Part shown: piece by piece, positions 1-13,000 of the stretch | How the letters are laid out: every line of letters starts with the position of its first letter | Numbering within the stretch: position 1 is the first letter of the stretch | Origin: Symbiodinium natans | Taxonomy: Eukaryota > Sar > Dinophyceae > Suessiales > Symbiodiniaceae | NCBI GenBank assembly: GCA_905221605.1 | Contig: CAJNDS010000096.1 | Span: 168,226-232,225 of the forward strand | Direction: 5' to 3' | Length of the DNA stretch: 64,000 nt | Program-made: the position numbers and the translations under genes | The notes under the pieces: model-generated | Database searches by the model: none | What the model was told of the DNA's origin: nothing | The model's input: only the letters and a program-made list of their open reading frames with translations

Positions 1-162
1 GGTTTAGGGTTTAGGGTTTAGGGTTTAGGGTTTAGGGCTTCGGGTGTAGGGTTTGGGGCTTAGGGGGGATGAGTGCGGACAGGTTTGGGAAGTTAGTGTG
101 GGTTTTCGGGGAAAGGGAAGGTTTAGGGTTTAGGGCTAAGCCCTATACCGAAACCCTAAAAC

Positions 163-226
163 CACTCTTGCCACGCTCTTGCATGCAAAGCACAATCTTC
201 TTCCTGTCGACCTTGTCGAACTGGAC
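163..226 (-). CDS. dynein heavy chain exon e70 (last in window)
   Basis: Codes VQFDKVDRKKIVLCMQE and possibly RGKSG. The true 3' boundary is unclear because no downstream exon is visible; the linker should continue with an EGE..-type segment before position 1. Confidence 0.85.
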
Positions 227-3200
227 CTTGGCAGACAGTTGGGCTTCATGGTAGGTAGTCGGGTTTAGGGTTTTGGGCTTTTTTGAAAACCCTAAACCCG
301 AAACCCTAAGCTTTAAACCCCAAATCCTAAATCCAAAACCTCTGAAGCCCAGACCTCCTGATCCCACGACCGGAAGAAATGTCATCTAACCCTAAACCCT
401 AAACCCTAAACCCTAAACCCTAAACCCTAAACCCTAAACCCTAAACCCTCAGGCAAGCACGCGGTTGATGGCATCGAAGAGCTTCTCAAAGTCCTCCAAG
501 AACAGTTGCGGTTTTTGGTGGGTTTGGAGGGGGGTTTAGGGTTTAGGGTTTTGGGTTTTGGGTTTTAGGGTTCAGGGCTTAGGGTCTAGGGTAAGACCAT
601 TGTTCTCTAAATTGGGGCCCCTTTTTGGGACACATGGCTAAAGGGTGCCGCCTTATAATGGGTACCCAAAAGGGACACTAATTTAGCAAACTACTACCAA
701 TGTGTGGTTGGGTGGGTTTGGGGGCGTTGGTTAGCTTTAGAGCTTGTGCCGCAGGGCTTTAAAACAAAGACTTGGGACGTGGGGCTTGGCAAAGATTTCA
801 TTCACCCTAAACCCCAAACCCTGAACCCCAAACCCCAAACCCCGAACCCTAAACCCTAAACCCTAAACCCTAAACCCTAAACCCTAAACCCTTTCCTCCC
901 GTCCTCTTGGATGCTCTCAGGGTCACTTCCTTGGGACAGGATCTTCAGCAGCACCGGGTCACTGGTGAAGTAGAATCGCCTTGGCGCGAAGAAGAAAGGC
1001 TTGGACTTCACACAAGCGTCTTGCCCTAAACCCTAAACCCTAAACCCTAAACCCTAAACCCTAAACCCTAAACCCCAAACCCTAAACCCTAAACCTGCGC
1101 CCTGGATCAAGGGCGCCGGAAGTCGTGGTGCCCTGAGTCAGGGAGATTCTGGAAGGCTTCGGGCTTAGGGTTGGGGAGGGATTTGGAGTAAAATGTAGGG
1201 TGTAGGGTTCAGGGTTTAGGGTTTAGGGTTGAGAAGGGTTTGAGGTCTAATGTAGGATTAGGGTTTAGGGTTGAGGGTTTAAGGTTTGCGGTCTGCAGAC
1301 CGACCCGGCTTTGCCCAAGGAGGAAAGGTCCAACCCTAAACCCAAAACCCCAAACCCTAGCCCACCCCAAACCCTAAACCCCAAACCCCAAACCCTAAAC
1401 CCTACACGCCAAACCAAAACCCTGCATCCTAAACCCTAAACCCTAAACCCTACACCCCAAACCCCAAACCCGAAACCATATAACCCTAAGTGCGGACTGG
1501 CCGGCGGGAATTTGTTCCGCTTGCCCTCGAGGTAGCTTTCCAAGGACTTCTGGCACTTCTCCAGGCCTGCAGGTGCAGGGTTCAGGGTTCAGGGTTCAGG
1601 GTTCAGGGTTCAGGGTTTAGGGTTTAGGGTTTAGGGCGTTTAGGGTTTAGGGTTTCGGGGTTTGCAGTTCAAGGGGATTTGGGACGTTTTGGGGGGTTAA
1701 GGTTCAGGTGGCTCAGGGTGCAGGCTGTTTGGGTGGGTTTAGGGGGAGTTTAGGGTTTTAGGGTTTCAGGTTCTGGGTTCGGGGCTTCCACCAAGACCTA
1801 AGGTTTTGGGTTCAAGGCATGTGGGGGGTTTAGGGTTTAGGGTTTGGGGTTTGGGGTTTAGGGCTTAGGGCTTCGGGCTTCGGGTTTAGGGTTTAGGGTT
1901 TAGGGTTTAGGGTTTAGGGTTTAGGGTTTAGGGTTTAGGGTTTAGGGTTTAGGGTTTAGGGTTTAGGGTTTAGGGTTTAGGGTTTAGGGTTTAGGGTTTA
2001 GGGTTTAGGGTTTAGGGTTTAGGGTTTAGGGTTTAGGGTTTTTAGGGTTTAGGGTTTAGGGTTTAGGGTTTAGGGTTTAGGGTTTAGGGTTTAGGGTTTA
2101 GGGTTTAGGGTTTAGGGTTTAGGGTTTAGGGTTTAGGGTTTAGGGTTTAGGGTTTAGGGTTTAGGGATTGCAAGAGGCACGCATTCCCGGGCTGCTCAGG
2201 AAACATACTCTCACAAGGCCAGCCAAGGTGCTCCTCAAGTTTGTTGGGGGGAACCCTAAACCCTAAACCCTAAACCCTAAACCCTAAACCCTAAACCCTA
2301 AACCCTAAACCCTAAATCCTAAATCCTAAATCTTCAAGCACTGGGCTACTCTAGATTCGGAGGGGCCTCGTTGACATAAAGGTAGGAGCCGGTTCACTGC
2401 AGCTTTTCAGCCCTACGCCCTACACGGCCTGCGCTCCAAACCCCTTAACGCTCCTAAATCCCAAACTCCAACCAGAAGAATCTGAACCTCTAGGCCCTAA
2501 ACCCTAAACCCTAAACCCTAAACCCTAAACCCTAAACCCTAAACCCTAAACCCTAAACCCTAAACCCTAAATGCTCTACACCCCTAAGTCCTGTTCCCCG
2601 CACAGAAAACCTGGACCATAACCTTGAACCCTAGACTCCAACCTATCGTAAACCCCCCATTTAGAGTTTTGGGGGTTTGGGGGTTATGGCAACTAGGGAA
2701 GCTGGGTTTTAGGGTTTAGGGTTTAGGGTTTAGGGTTTAGGGTTTAGGGTTTAGGGTTTAGGGTTTAGGGTTTAGGGTTTAGGGTTTAGGGTTTGGGGGT
2801 TAGGTCTCGGGGTGATGCCGAGCCACCCTCAGACAGGACTGGCAGCATCTGCTTCAGCATGTCGTTCCTTGCATGTATAACCCTAAACCCTAAACCCTAA
2901 ACCCTAAACCCTAAACCCAGGGTTGCATGCCAAGCGCGGAAGGCTCCGGTGTTCAGGTTTTGGGGGGGGGGGGGGCTTATGGGTTTTAGGGGCAACTCTG
3001 GAACTTAGCTTTGGAGTAGAGCCTGGAAAAAAAGGTATATACTTTCTAGGTAATAAGTAGCAATAATAAGAACCCAGAACCAAAAAAAGTATTAAAGTAT
3101 AGTACTCCAAAACCCAGGGAAGGAGAGGGGGGAGCCGAACAGTTGGAGCGGAATCACAGGGTTTAGGGTTTAGGGTTTAGGGTTTAGGGTTTAGGGTTTA

Positions 3201-6200
3201 GGGTTTAGGGTTTAGGGTTTAGGGTTTAGGGTTCAACTAGGGGCTGAGTCGGCATGATGATTCAGAAGTGAGGCGGCGGTCATATCTTACTGCAACAGTC
3301 TTACTGCAACAGTCCAAGAACCACACACTAGCTACCGCAACCGGCGATAAGCCCTAAACCCCTCAACCCCTCAACCCCTAAACCCCTAAACCAGTAAAGC
3401 AGGCCAAAACAAAAACTGCCCCCCCTCTTCCCACCCCTTCCCCTAAACCCTAAACCATAAACCCTAAACCATAAACCCTATATAAACCCTAAACCCTAAA
3501 CCCCAAACCCCTGCGACACAGCCGCTGGCAGCAGGGCACCACGTACTTCGTGTCCGCAGACTTCCTTTGTGCTCTCTTCAGACTGTGGGGCTTAGGGTTC
3601 AGGGTTTAGGGTTCAGGGTTTAGGGTTTAGGGTTTAGGGTTTAGGGTTTAGGAACCCTAAAGCCCGAACATTCAACCCTAAACCACCCTTCAGGCTTTCT
3701 GGGCTTTCCAGGGTTTAGGGCTTGGGGTTTCGGGTTTCGGATTTCGGGTCTAGGGTTTGGGGTTTAGGGTTTAGGGGCTAGGGCAGGGTGGCTGAGGGTG
3801 TATGACTCAAAGTATTCCGGATTTCGGCTCTACTATCCCCTGAACTGAGTCAGCCGACTGCATGATCTTGATCCAGTCTTTGTCGATCTGCTGGAACTTC
3901 TTTGCCTGCGCTGGGGCTCGCGGCCGCTCCCTGCTTGGGGTGCTCTGTGTTAAGGGCTTGGGTGGCAGGTTTTGTGCGCTGTTCGATTCCTCATTCCCGC
4001 GCGAACCTTGCACAAACTTCAGACTTTTGGGCCTGAGGCTTAAGACCTCGAAAGCCCTGAACACACAGGGTTTCGGGTTTAGGGTTTAGGGTTTAGGGTT
4101 TAGGGTTTAGGGTTTAGGGTTTAGGGTTTCCCGAAATCCTCAACAGCTCGAAACGATGCCTCCATAGGCATCTGCTTGGCGATATCACCACCTGTGAAGA
4201 CGGACTCCAAGGAGGTCCACATTTGCTGAACCTCAGGGGTTTGGGGTTTCGGGTTTGGGGTTTAGGGTGTCGGGTTTCGGGGGTTTGGAGAATGTGAGGG
4301 GTTTCCGAAAATTAGGGGTACCTTATTAGGATCCTTATTCGAAGGGGATCCGACTATTTGGGAGGGGGGGGGGGGGGAATTTGGGGGGGGGGGGGGGGGG
4401 GGGGGGGGGCAATTTTAGGGGTCCCCTATTTTCGTAAACGCCCATGTCGGATGTTTAAGCGCTTGGGTTGGAGGGCTGTGGGCCTTGATGTAGAGTGGAT
4501 TTGCAGCGTTTTGTTGAAGTTGAAACTGCAGGCGTTTGCCATTGTTCAGTTTTCAGAAACTTGGGGGGACCTTATTATGGGGGGATCCTTATTATAAGGA
4601 AATCCTACTATTTTGGGGTCTATGTTAGGGTTCTCTCATTTTCGTTTTCACCCCCGTTTGGAGTTTAGCGGGTTTGTTTTTGGGCCTCGCTTCAAGCCCC
4701 GAAACGCAACCTGTCGTGACGGGAGCTAGGGGTGGCTTCTTTTTGCTAGTGTCCCCAAGGACACCTCCCAAGTCTACCCTCAACAATACTGAAAAACACT
4801 GGTTCATATAGGGTTAGGAGTTTAGGGTTTCGGGTTTAGGGTTTAGAGTTGAGGGTCTAGGGTTGTGGGCTTAGGATCCTCCATGACCTGTAAGGTGGGG
4901 TCTTGTAACGGGCGGCCGTGCCTTAAACCAGCGCTCAATGGTGTCGCCCGTGTCAGAGAGCGTGGACAGCAGACCGTTCAACTCCTTCGAGTTCCGTATT
5001 CGGGGCATTTCAGGGTTTAGGGTTTAGGGTTTAGGGTTTAGGGCTTAGGGCTTAGGGTTTAGGGTTTACAGGGCTTGGGCCTTCTAAGGTACTGTGAAGT
5101 TCGGGTGGTGGAGTTGGGGTTGAGGGCGTAAGGCGGGGCGTTGAGGTGGTGTGGGGGGTTCAAAAACAGCTTTGCGGTGTAGGGTAGTGGGGTTTCGGGT
5201 TCGGGGCGGTTCAAAAACAATTTGGGTTTGCGCACTGCACGTCTGCTTGCGGAAGCCTAAACCCTGAACCCTGGACCCTCCTAAACCCTGAACCCCCTGT
5301 TCCCGGCAAACAGAAACCCAAAACATCCCAGAAAGCTGCGCTGGTGTTTGGGGGGTAGGCTTTGGGGGTTCAGGCGTAGGGTTTAAGTCTATGGCTTAGG
5401 GCTTTTTCGCCCGGAACCGCCTAATTTCAGGCTCGGTCCTCCTTGAAGGGAATCGAGTGGCGCTGGGCCTTAGTTTGTCTGCTCTCGCGGAGATACTTGA
5501 CTTGGCCCCAAGCCGGAAAGAAACAAAAAAAAAAAAACAGTCCCTAAACCCTATCCCTAAACCTACACCCTGAAACCCGACTCTTATGCTGAGGACCTAA
5601 AACTTACTAAAACCCTGGCCCCTAAAGTGACCCCAAAACTCCTCAAGCCTCTGGGTTAGCCTGATACACAGGACCTACCAAAAAGCCTAAAATCGGCAAA
5701 GTGCAAACACGCGCGATCAACAGCTTAAGACACTAAGCCCCGAAGCCATTGAACCCTGACAGCCACTAGGCCCAAAAGAAGCCTGGGAACAAAACGGGTG
5801 CCCTTTATGGGTTAGAACGGGCTTATAAAGGCCCTAAACCCGAAAACACGGAATAGGGGCCCTAGTGAAGCCCTGAAACGTGGCTCGTACATCGTTGGAA
5901 GACCCTCATCGACATGCTTAAGCGCTAGGCTCAGAAGTCTGGGCCCTAAACGCTCGGTAACCCTAAAGCCCTGAAACCCCAAACCCTAAACCCCAAACCC
6001 CAAACCCTAAACCCCAAACCTCAAACCCTAAACCCCAAACCCTAAACCCTAAACCCTAAACCCTAAACAATAAACCCTAAAACCCCAAACCCGATCCAGC
6101 TGGGCCACACTAGAGGAGTTCATGGTGTTCACCCTAAACCCGAAAACCTAAACCCTAAACCCCAAACCCTAAACCCTAAACCCTAAACCCAAGAGGCGTT

Positions 6201-6983
6201 CATGGTGTTCAGGTTCATCATGGTCTCCTCTAGCGCCTCCTGGGTCTCTCCGACCTGGAGGCTTTCGTTTCGGGCTTAGGGTTTTGGGGTTAGGGGTTTT
6301 TAGGGTTTAGGGTTTAGGGTTTAGGGTTTAGGTTTTAGGGTTAGGGTTTAGGGTTTAGGGTTTAGGGTTTAGGGTTTAGGGTTTAGGGTTTAGGGTTTAG
6401 GGTTTAGGGTTTAGGGTTTGGGGTTTGGGGTTTGGGGTTTAGGGTTTAGGGTTTAGGGTTTAGGGTTTAGGGTTTAATAAGGGTTAAGGGTTAAGGGTTT
6501 AGGGTGTAGGCTTTCGGGTTTAGGGTTTAGGGTTCAGGGTTTAGGGGCCAGGGGTTAGGGGTTTTGGGTTCAGGAGGCCAGGGTTTAGGGTTCAGGAGTT
6601 CAGGGTACGGTATAGGGTGTAGGACTTAGGGTTCAGGAGTTTGGGGTTTAGGGTTCAGCAGTTTAGGGTGCAGGAGATTAGGGTTGAGGGCAGAAGCACC
6701 TGCGGCTGCCTACGTCCGGGGTGGGGAGAGACACTAAACGCTAAAGATAGCGGAGCCTGAACCCAAAATATGCTTACTGGTTCCTGTTAGGACATGAGGG
6801 CATGAGGTTCCCTATATCAGGAGGAATCAAGGTCCCTCATTCCCTACGAAGAAACAGCAAGCATCCTAAACCCTAAACCCCGAACCCTAAACTACACCAG
6901 GGCCTTTCGGAGCTTTAAGGTTCTTGGAGCACGCACTACGCTGGTTCTTCTTGGCAGAATTCCGGGGGTGTTGGGGTTGGGGT

Positions 6984-7016
<33 letters not shown>

Positions 7017-10000
7017 TAAACCCTAAGCTCCAGGCCCCTAAACCCTAAACCCTGAACCCTCAAACCTAAACCCTAAACCCTAAGCAGGAGCCCTGGAGGG
7101 GCCTTGGCGCCGCTGAGGACGCAGGGATAGTCGCGCGACTTCCAGGTTCCAAAGTCGAACATCATGGCTTCCTGAGGTGCAGGGGTTTCGGGTTTGGGGT
7201 TTAGGGTTTCAGGTTTCGGGTTCGGGGTCTCGGATTTCGGGCTTTGAGTTTGGGGTTTCGGGTTTGGGGTTTGGGGTTTCGGGTTTAGGGTTTGCGGTTT
7301 GGGGTTTTGAAGGCACCGGGGGCGTTGGGGGCCGTGGTCCACTTGCTGGGGCCGCGGCCCACTGAGTGGAGATCTCCTTGAGCTTGCTCTCGATGACCTG
7401 AAGGGTTTAGGGTTTGGGGTTAGGGCTTAGGGTTTTGGGTCTGGGGACTTGAGGTGGTCACCTAAAGGGTTTACGGTTTAGGGTCTTAGGGCTTAGGGTT
7501 TTAGGGCTTAGGGCTTAGGGCTTAGGGTCTTGGGTTTGGGGGAACTTGGGGTGTGACGTCCACGTCCGTGAAGTCCCCTTGGGCGGCGCACCAGCTGCTT
7601 GTCGGCACCCTCGCAGATGTCGGAGATCTCATCGGTGAATTCCTTCGCACAGGAGCTCAGAATCCCAAACCCCAAGATGCCAAAGCCTAAACCCTAAACC
7701 CTGAACCCTGAACCCGAACCCTGAACCCGATGTCAACTGGAGGCTTCGGGGGTTTCGGGCGTACTAACCAGCCGAGAAAGGGCTGCATTCACAGCAAACC
7801 CTAAACCCTAAACCCTAAACCCTAAACCCCAAACTCTGCGACCGGAAGCGCTACCTTCAGGCCAGCCAAGTGTCGTTCAACTGCGCATCGATCAGCGACT
7901 GGAGCTTGAAATTCTCCGAGTCGATGGGCAGATCTTTGCCTGCAGGCATGATCTAGAAGCCTTAAATAATTAGAACAAGGCTTTGGGGGGGTTTGTTGGA
8001 GTATAACTATAAAGGAAACATAAGGGAACACTATTAGTCATTATTCCGACTCCCTGTAGTAGGTTTTAAAACTCATTCCGTCTCGTAAAACCCCAAGCCC
8101 TCAAACCATGAACCCCAAACCCTAAGCTGAATGTCACAAGTGACTTCGCGAAGTCTGCAACCCTTGACCCTAAACCCTAAACCCTAAACCTCCGACCCTA
8201 ACCCTAAACGCGGAACCCTAGACCCTAAACCCTAAACCCTAAACCTCAGACCCTAACCCTAAACCCTGAACCCTAGACCCTAAACCCTAGATCCTAAACC
8301 TCAGACCCTCAACCTCTGTATGGAACCAGGGGGTTTAGGGTTCAATCTTACAGTAGTGCTAGGGCCGTCGGCTTAGAAACCCTGCAGACCCTACAAATAA
8401 AGCCACTTCGGTCTTTCAAGCAGGGGCTACCCTAGGTAAACCCCAATCCCTAAACCCCAAACCCCAAACCCCAAACCCTAAACCCTAAACCCTAAACCCT
8501 AAACCCTAAACCCTAAACCCACCCTCAACCCTAAGGCCCACCCCCCCATTTCTCGCCTGTGATGTCCATGACCTGCTGCCAGTGCCTTGGCATGATGCTC
8601 GGCCTTGGCATCAAGGTTTGGGGTGCTAGGGTTGGGGATATTTTGGGAGTTTAGGGTTTAGGGTTTAGGGTTTAGGGTTTAGGGTTTGGGGTTTGGGGTT
8701 TGGGGTTTGGGGTTTGGGGTTTAGGGTAAACCTTAAACCCTCTAACCTGAAGCCTAAAGCCGCAGTTGATGGGCATGAGGGCTTTACGGCCTTGCTTGTC
8801 GTGTAAACACCATGTAGCCCACCTAAAATGCCTGTGAGCCTTCAAGAATCCTGGGACTGAAGGAGGGACCCTTATAAGGAACCTTACAGGCTCTTTGGGG
8901 GGGTTAAAGGGGCTACTTGGCTATATTGGGGCTATATAAGGTACATATAGGGGTTATATAGGGGAATCAGATTAAGAGCCCCTTCGAGGGGTCCCTCCCT
9001 CTACCCCTTAAAAGAAGTGTCAAGGCCCCCGGCCTAAACCTTAAATCTAAGTCTTAAAACCCTGAACCCTGCATCGCTAAGACCCTTAATTAACCCTCAA
9101 CAATTTAAAGCCCCAAACCCTCAACCCTAGACCCTAACTTACCAAACCCTCTGCCAACCTCAGACCCCTAAACACGCGAAACCCTAAACCCTAAACCCCC
9201 AAAAACCCTAAACCCTAAACCCTAAACCCCAAACCCCAAACCCTAAACCCTAAACCCTAAACCCTAAACCCGCCCGCCACCCCTCTCACCTCTGTTGGGG
9301 TAGGCGGGCGCAGTCGAGCGCTCAGCGAGACCACGGCAGGCTAAACCCTAAACCCCTAAGCCCGACTTGGGCTCTTGGGGGCCAGGCTTGCCCAGCTCCA
9401 GCAGCAGAGGCAGCACACCCTGGAAGTCCTCGAGCATGGACTTATTGGCTTTGAGTGCTTTGGGTTGAGGGTTTAGGGTTTAGGGTTTAGGGTTTAGGGT
9501 TTAGGGTTTAGGGTTTAGGGTTTAGGGTTTAGGGTTTAGGGTTTAGGGTTTAGGGTTTAGGGTTTAGGGTTTAGGGTTTAGAGTTTAGGGTATCTGGCTT
9601 CGGGCTTAGGATTTAGGGGTTACGACTTAGGGGTTAGGGTAATAGGGTTTATAGGGTTTATAGGGATCATAGGGATCATAGGGTTGACAGAGTTTACAGG
9701 GTTTGCAAGGTTTACATGTTCCACAGGGTTATTGAGCGTTTCGAGTTGTGGGTCCTGGGCTTAGGGTTTTAGGGTTTCGGGCAGGGCTGGGGGTGTTGAG
9801 GCGCCATAGCTTCAGGGTTTGTCCCCCCCTCCACCTGGGGTTTAGGGTTTAGAGTTTAGGGTTTGGGGTTTAGGGTTTAGGGTTTAGGGTTTAGGGTTTA
9901 GGGTTTAGGGTTTAGGGGTTAGGGGTTAGGGTTTAGGGTTTAGGGTTTAGGGTTTAGGGTTTAGGGTTTAGGGTTTAGGGTTTAGGGTTTAGGGTTTAGG

Positions 10001-13000
10001 GTTCAGGGTTGACGGCCTAGGGTGAAGAGGCTTCCTGTATACATAACCTAGACCCAGGAGTAACCTAAAAATGCAAGGGCTGCCCTTTTGGTTTTAAGGA
10101 GATTATAAGGGAACCCCTACCCTAAAAAGGAAAGTAAGGGCCTACTCCGGGACCTAGTAACTATTAGGGATCCTGAGAATTCTCAGTTCAGGACTAATCT
10201 ATCTGTGCCTGGGGGCTTCCAACTGTCAGGTTCTTTTCCAAACCTCCCAAAAAAATTGCACAAATCACCCAAGGCAACCTCTGATTTCAACCCGCAATTT
10301 TCGCAAAAAAAGAAACCATGTCTGAGTTATTCGGAAGGGTTTTGCCGGTTTAGAATGCTTCCTAAACCCTAAACCCGAAACGCTAAACCCTAAACCCTAA
10401 ACCCTACACCCCAAACTCTATTCCCTGAACCCCAAACCCTAAACCCTAAACCCTAAACCCTAAACCCTAAACCCCAAACCCTAAACCCTAAACCCTAAAC
10501 CCCTGGGTTTCGGGTGTCGACATGATGCCCCCGCACCTCAATTTCCTTCTTCAGCTCGTTGTAGGCTGGCCATTCCTGAGTGCCGCGGCAGCAGCATCTC
10601 CATCCCAAGGGCCCTACAGCCTAAACCCTAAACCCTAAACCCTAAACCCTAAACTCGAGTTGGGTCTGAGGCTCCCTGTCGCGACTGGTTCGCCCTGAAC
10701 ATCTCGAACACTAGACGTAGCAAAACCAAATCCCCAACCTTAAGATCTAGGGGTTGTAGGGTTTAGGGTCTAGGGTTTAGGGTTTAGAGGTCCAGGGTTG
10801 TACCTTGGACCCTCAAGGTTGAAGGTTGTACCCTTGGGTTTTGGGGAGCCTTTTTACAGATCCCTACTGTTGATGGACAAAATCTTGCATGACCCCCTAT
10901 GTTACACGTGTGCGACGGTTGGTAATCGAGCTCCCCGCGCCCCTCGAATTTCAATGTTGCGTGCGCATATGGGTGATGCAGGATTTCGGTCATTCACACA
11001 CATGCAACTTCGAAGCATTGCAAGGACAGCAATGTTAAGATTCAGGGTTTGGAAGGGATGACCTGTATAATAAAAGTGATGCAGGATTTCGTCCATCAAC
11101 AGTCTGGAGACTGGCAAGTTTTCGGAAACTCTGGTCTCTATAGTCACGGCTGACCACAGTCAACTGAGGGCCGTGTGTGAGGGGCCAGGATGGGGGCAGA
11201 AAGTCCGAAATATGGTATTTTTCAAGTTTCAAATTGTTTCCATAGTTTCAAATTAGTTTCCAATCAGTTTCAAATTAGTTTCAAAATCCAGTTGCAAAAT
11301 CGCTGTTAAGGGGGAAATACAATTTCTGTCCGCGCTTTTTGAAAACCAGGAACCTCTGAGATTCCTTCATTTTTTTGAATTGCGCATAGAAAAATGCAGT
11401 TTCCCCTTAACAGCGATTTTGCAACTGGATTTTGAAACTATTTTTGAAACTAATTTGAAACTACGGAAACGAATTTGAAACTTGAAAAACGCGGCATTTC
11501 TGCTCTTTGGCGCTTGGCCACACCCGAGCAAGAGGAGAGCTTGGGCTTGAATCTGCCAAAGGTACATCTCCGACATTCTTCCCAAAAGCCATTCCAGCAA
11601 CAACTCTTGCCAACAAGTCCGTAAACTATCTTGTCCGAGAGAAACAAGATAGTTTACGGACTTGTTGGCAAGAGTTGTTGCTGGAATGGCTTTTGGGAAG
11701 AATGTCGGAGATGTACCTTTGGCAGATTCAAGCCCAAGCTCTCCTCTTGCTCGGGTGTGGCCAAGCGCCAAAGAGCAGAAATGCCGCGTTTTTCAAGTTT
11801 CAAATTCGTTTCCGTAGTTTCAAATTAGTTTCAAAAATAGTTTCAAAATCCAGTTGCAAAATCGCTGTTAAGGGGAAACTGCATTTTTCTATGCGCAATT
11901 CAAAAAAATGAAGGAATCTCAGAGGTTCCTGGTTTTCAAAAAGCGCGGACAGAAATTGTATTTCCCCCTTAACAGCGATTTTGCAACTGGATTTTGAAAC
12001 TAATTTGAAACTGATTGGAAACTAATTTGAAACTATGGAAACAATTTGAAACTTGAAAAATACCATATTTCGGACTTTCTGCCCCCATCCTGGCCCCTCA
12101 CACACGGCCCTCAGTTGACTGTGGTCAGCCGTGACTATAGAGACCAGAGTTTCCGAAAACTTGCCAGTCTCCAGACTGTTGATGGACGAAATCCTGCATC
12201 ACTTTTATTATACAGGTCATCCCTTCCAAACCCTGAATCTTAACATTGCTGTCCTTGCAATGCTTCGAAGTTGCATGTGTGTGAATGACCGAAATCCTGC
12301 ATCACCCATATGCGCACGCAACATTGAAATTCGAGGGGCGCGGGGAGCTCGATTACCAACCGTCGCACACGTGTAACATAGGGGGTCATGCAAGATTTTG
12401 TCCATCAACAGTCTGGAGACTGGCAAGTTTTCGGAAACTCTGGTCTCTATAGTCACGGCTGACCACAGTCAACTGAGGGCCGTGTGTGAGGGGCCAGGAT
12501 GGGGGCAGAAAGTCCGAAATATGGTATTTTTCAAGTTTCAAATTGTTTCCATAGTTTCAAATTAGTTTCCAATCAGTTTCAAATTAGTTTCAAAATCCAG
12601 TTGCAAAATCGCTGTTAAGGGGGAAATACAATTTCTGTCCGCGCTTTTTGAAAACCAGGAACCTCTGAGATTCCTTCATTTTTTTGAATTGCGCATAGAA
12701 AAATGCAGTTTCCCCTTAACAGCGATTTTGCAACTGGATTTTGAAACTATTTTTGAAACTAATTTGAAACTACGGAAACGAATTTGAAACTTGAAAAACG
12801 CGGCATTTCTGCTCTTTGGCGCTTGGCCACACCCGAGCAAGAGGAGAGCTTGGGCTTGAATCTGCCAAAGGTACATCTCCGACATTCTTCCCAAAAGCCA
12901 TTCCAGCAACAACTCTTGCCAACAAGTCAGTAAATTATCTTGTCCGAGACTGTCTGGAGACTGGCAAGTTTTCGGAAACTCTGGTCTCTATAGTCACGGC

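Noticed and set aside
1-47. Chromosome end (true telomere) at the start of the window
   Set aside because: Equally long and longer TTTAGGG arrays occur throughout in both orientations, and a gene runs through them; nothing marks position 1 as terminal.
7073-7342. Proline-rich ORFs reading NPKPQTLNPKP (also at 24,829, 25,435, 29,744, 48,603) and GLGFRVSGLGF types
   Set aside because: They are translations of the telomeric heptamer and its variants; only the short non-repeat segments inside some of them are dynein exons.
11367-11911. 134-codon ORFs on both strands around 11.6 kb and related frames to 14.2 kb
   Set aside because: The same repeat unit gives identical proteins from both arms of the palindrome; no transposase or other family features.
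10867-12411. Large palindrome as a replication origin or terminus
   Set aside because: Its arms are copies of mobile-element units with TA flanks, which explains the symmetry without an origin.
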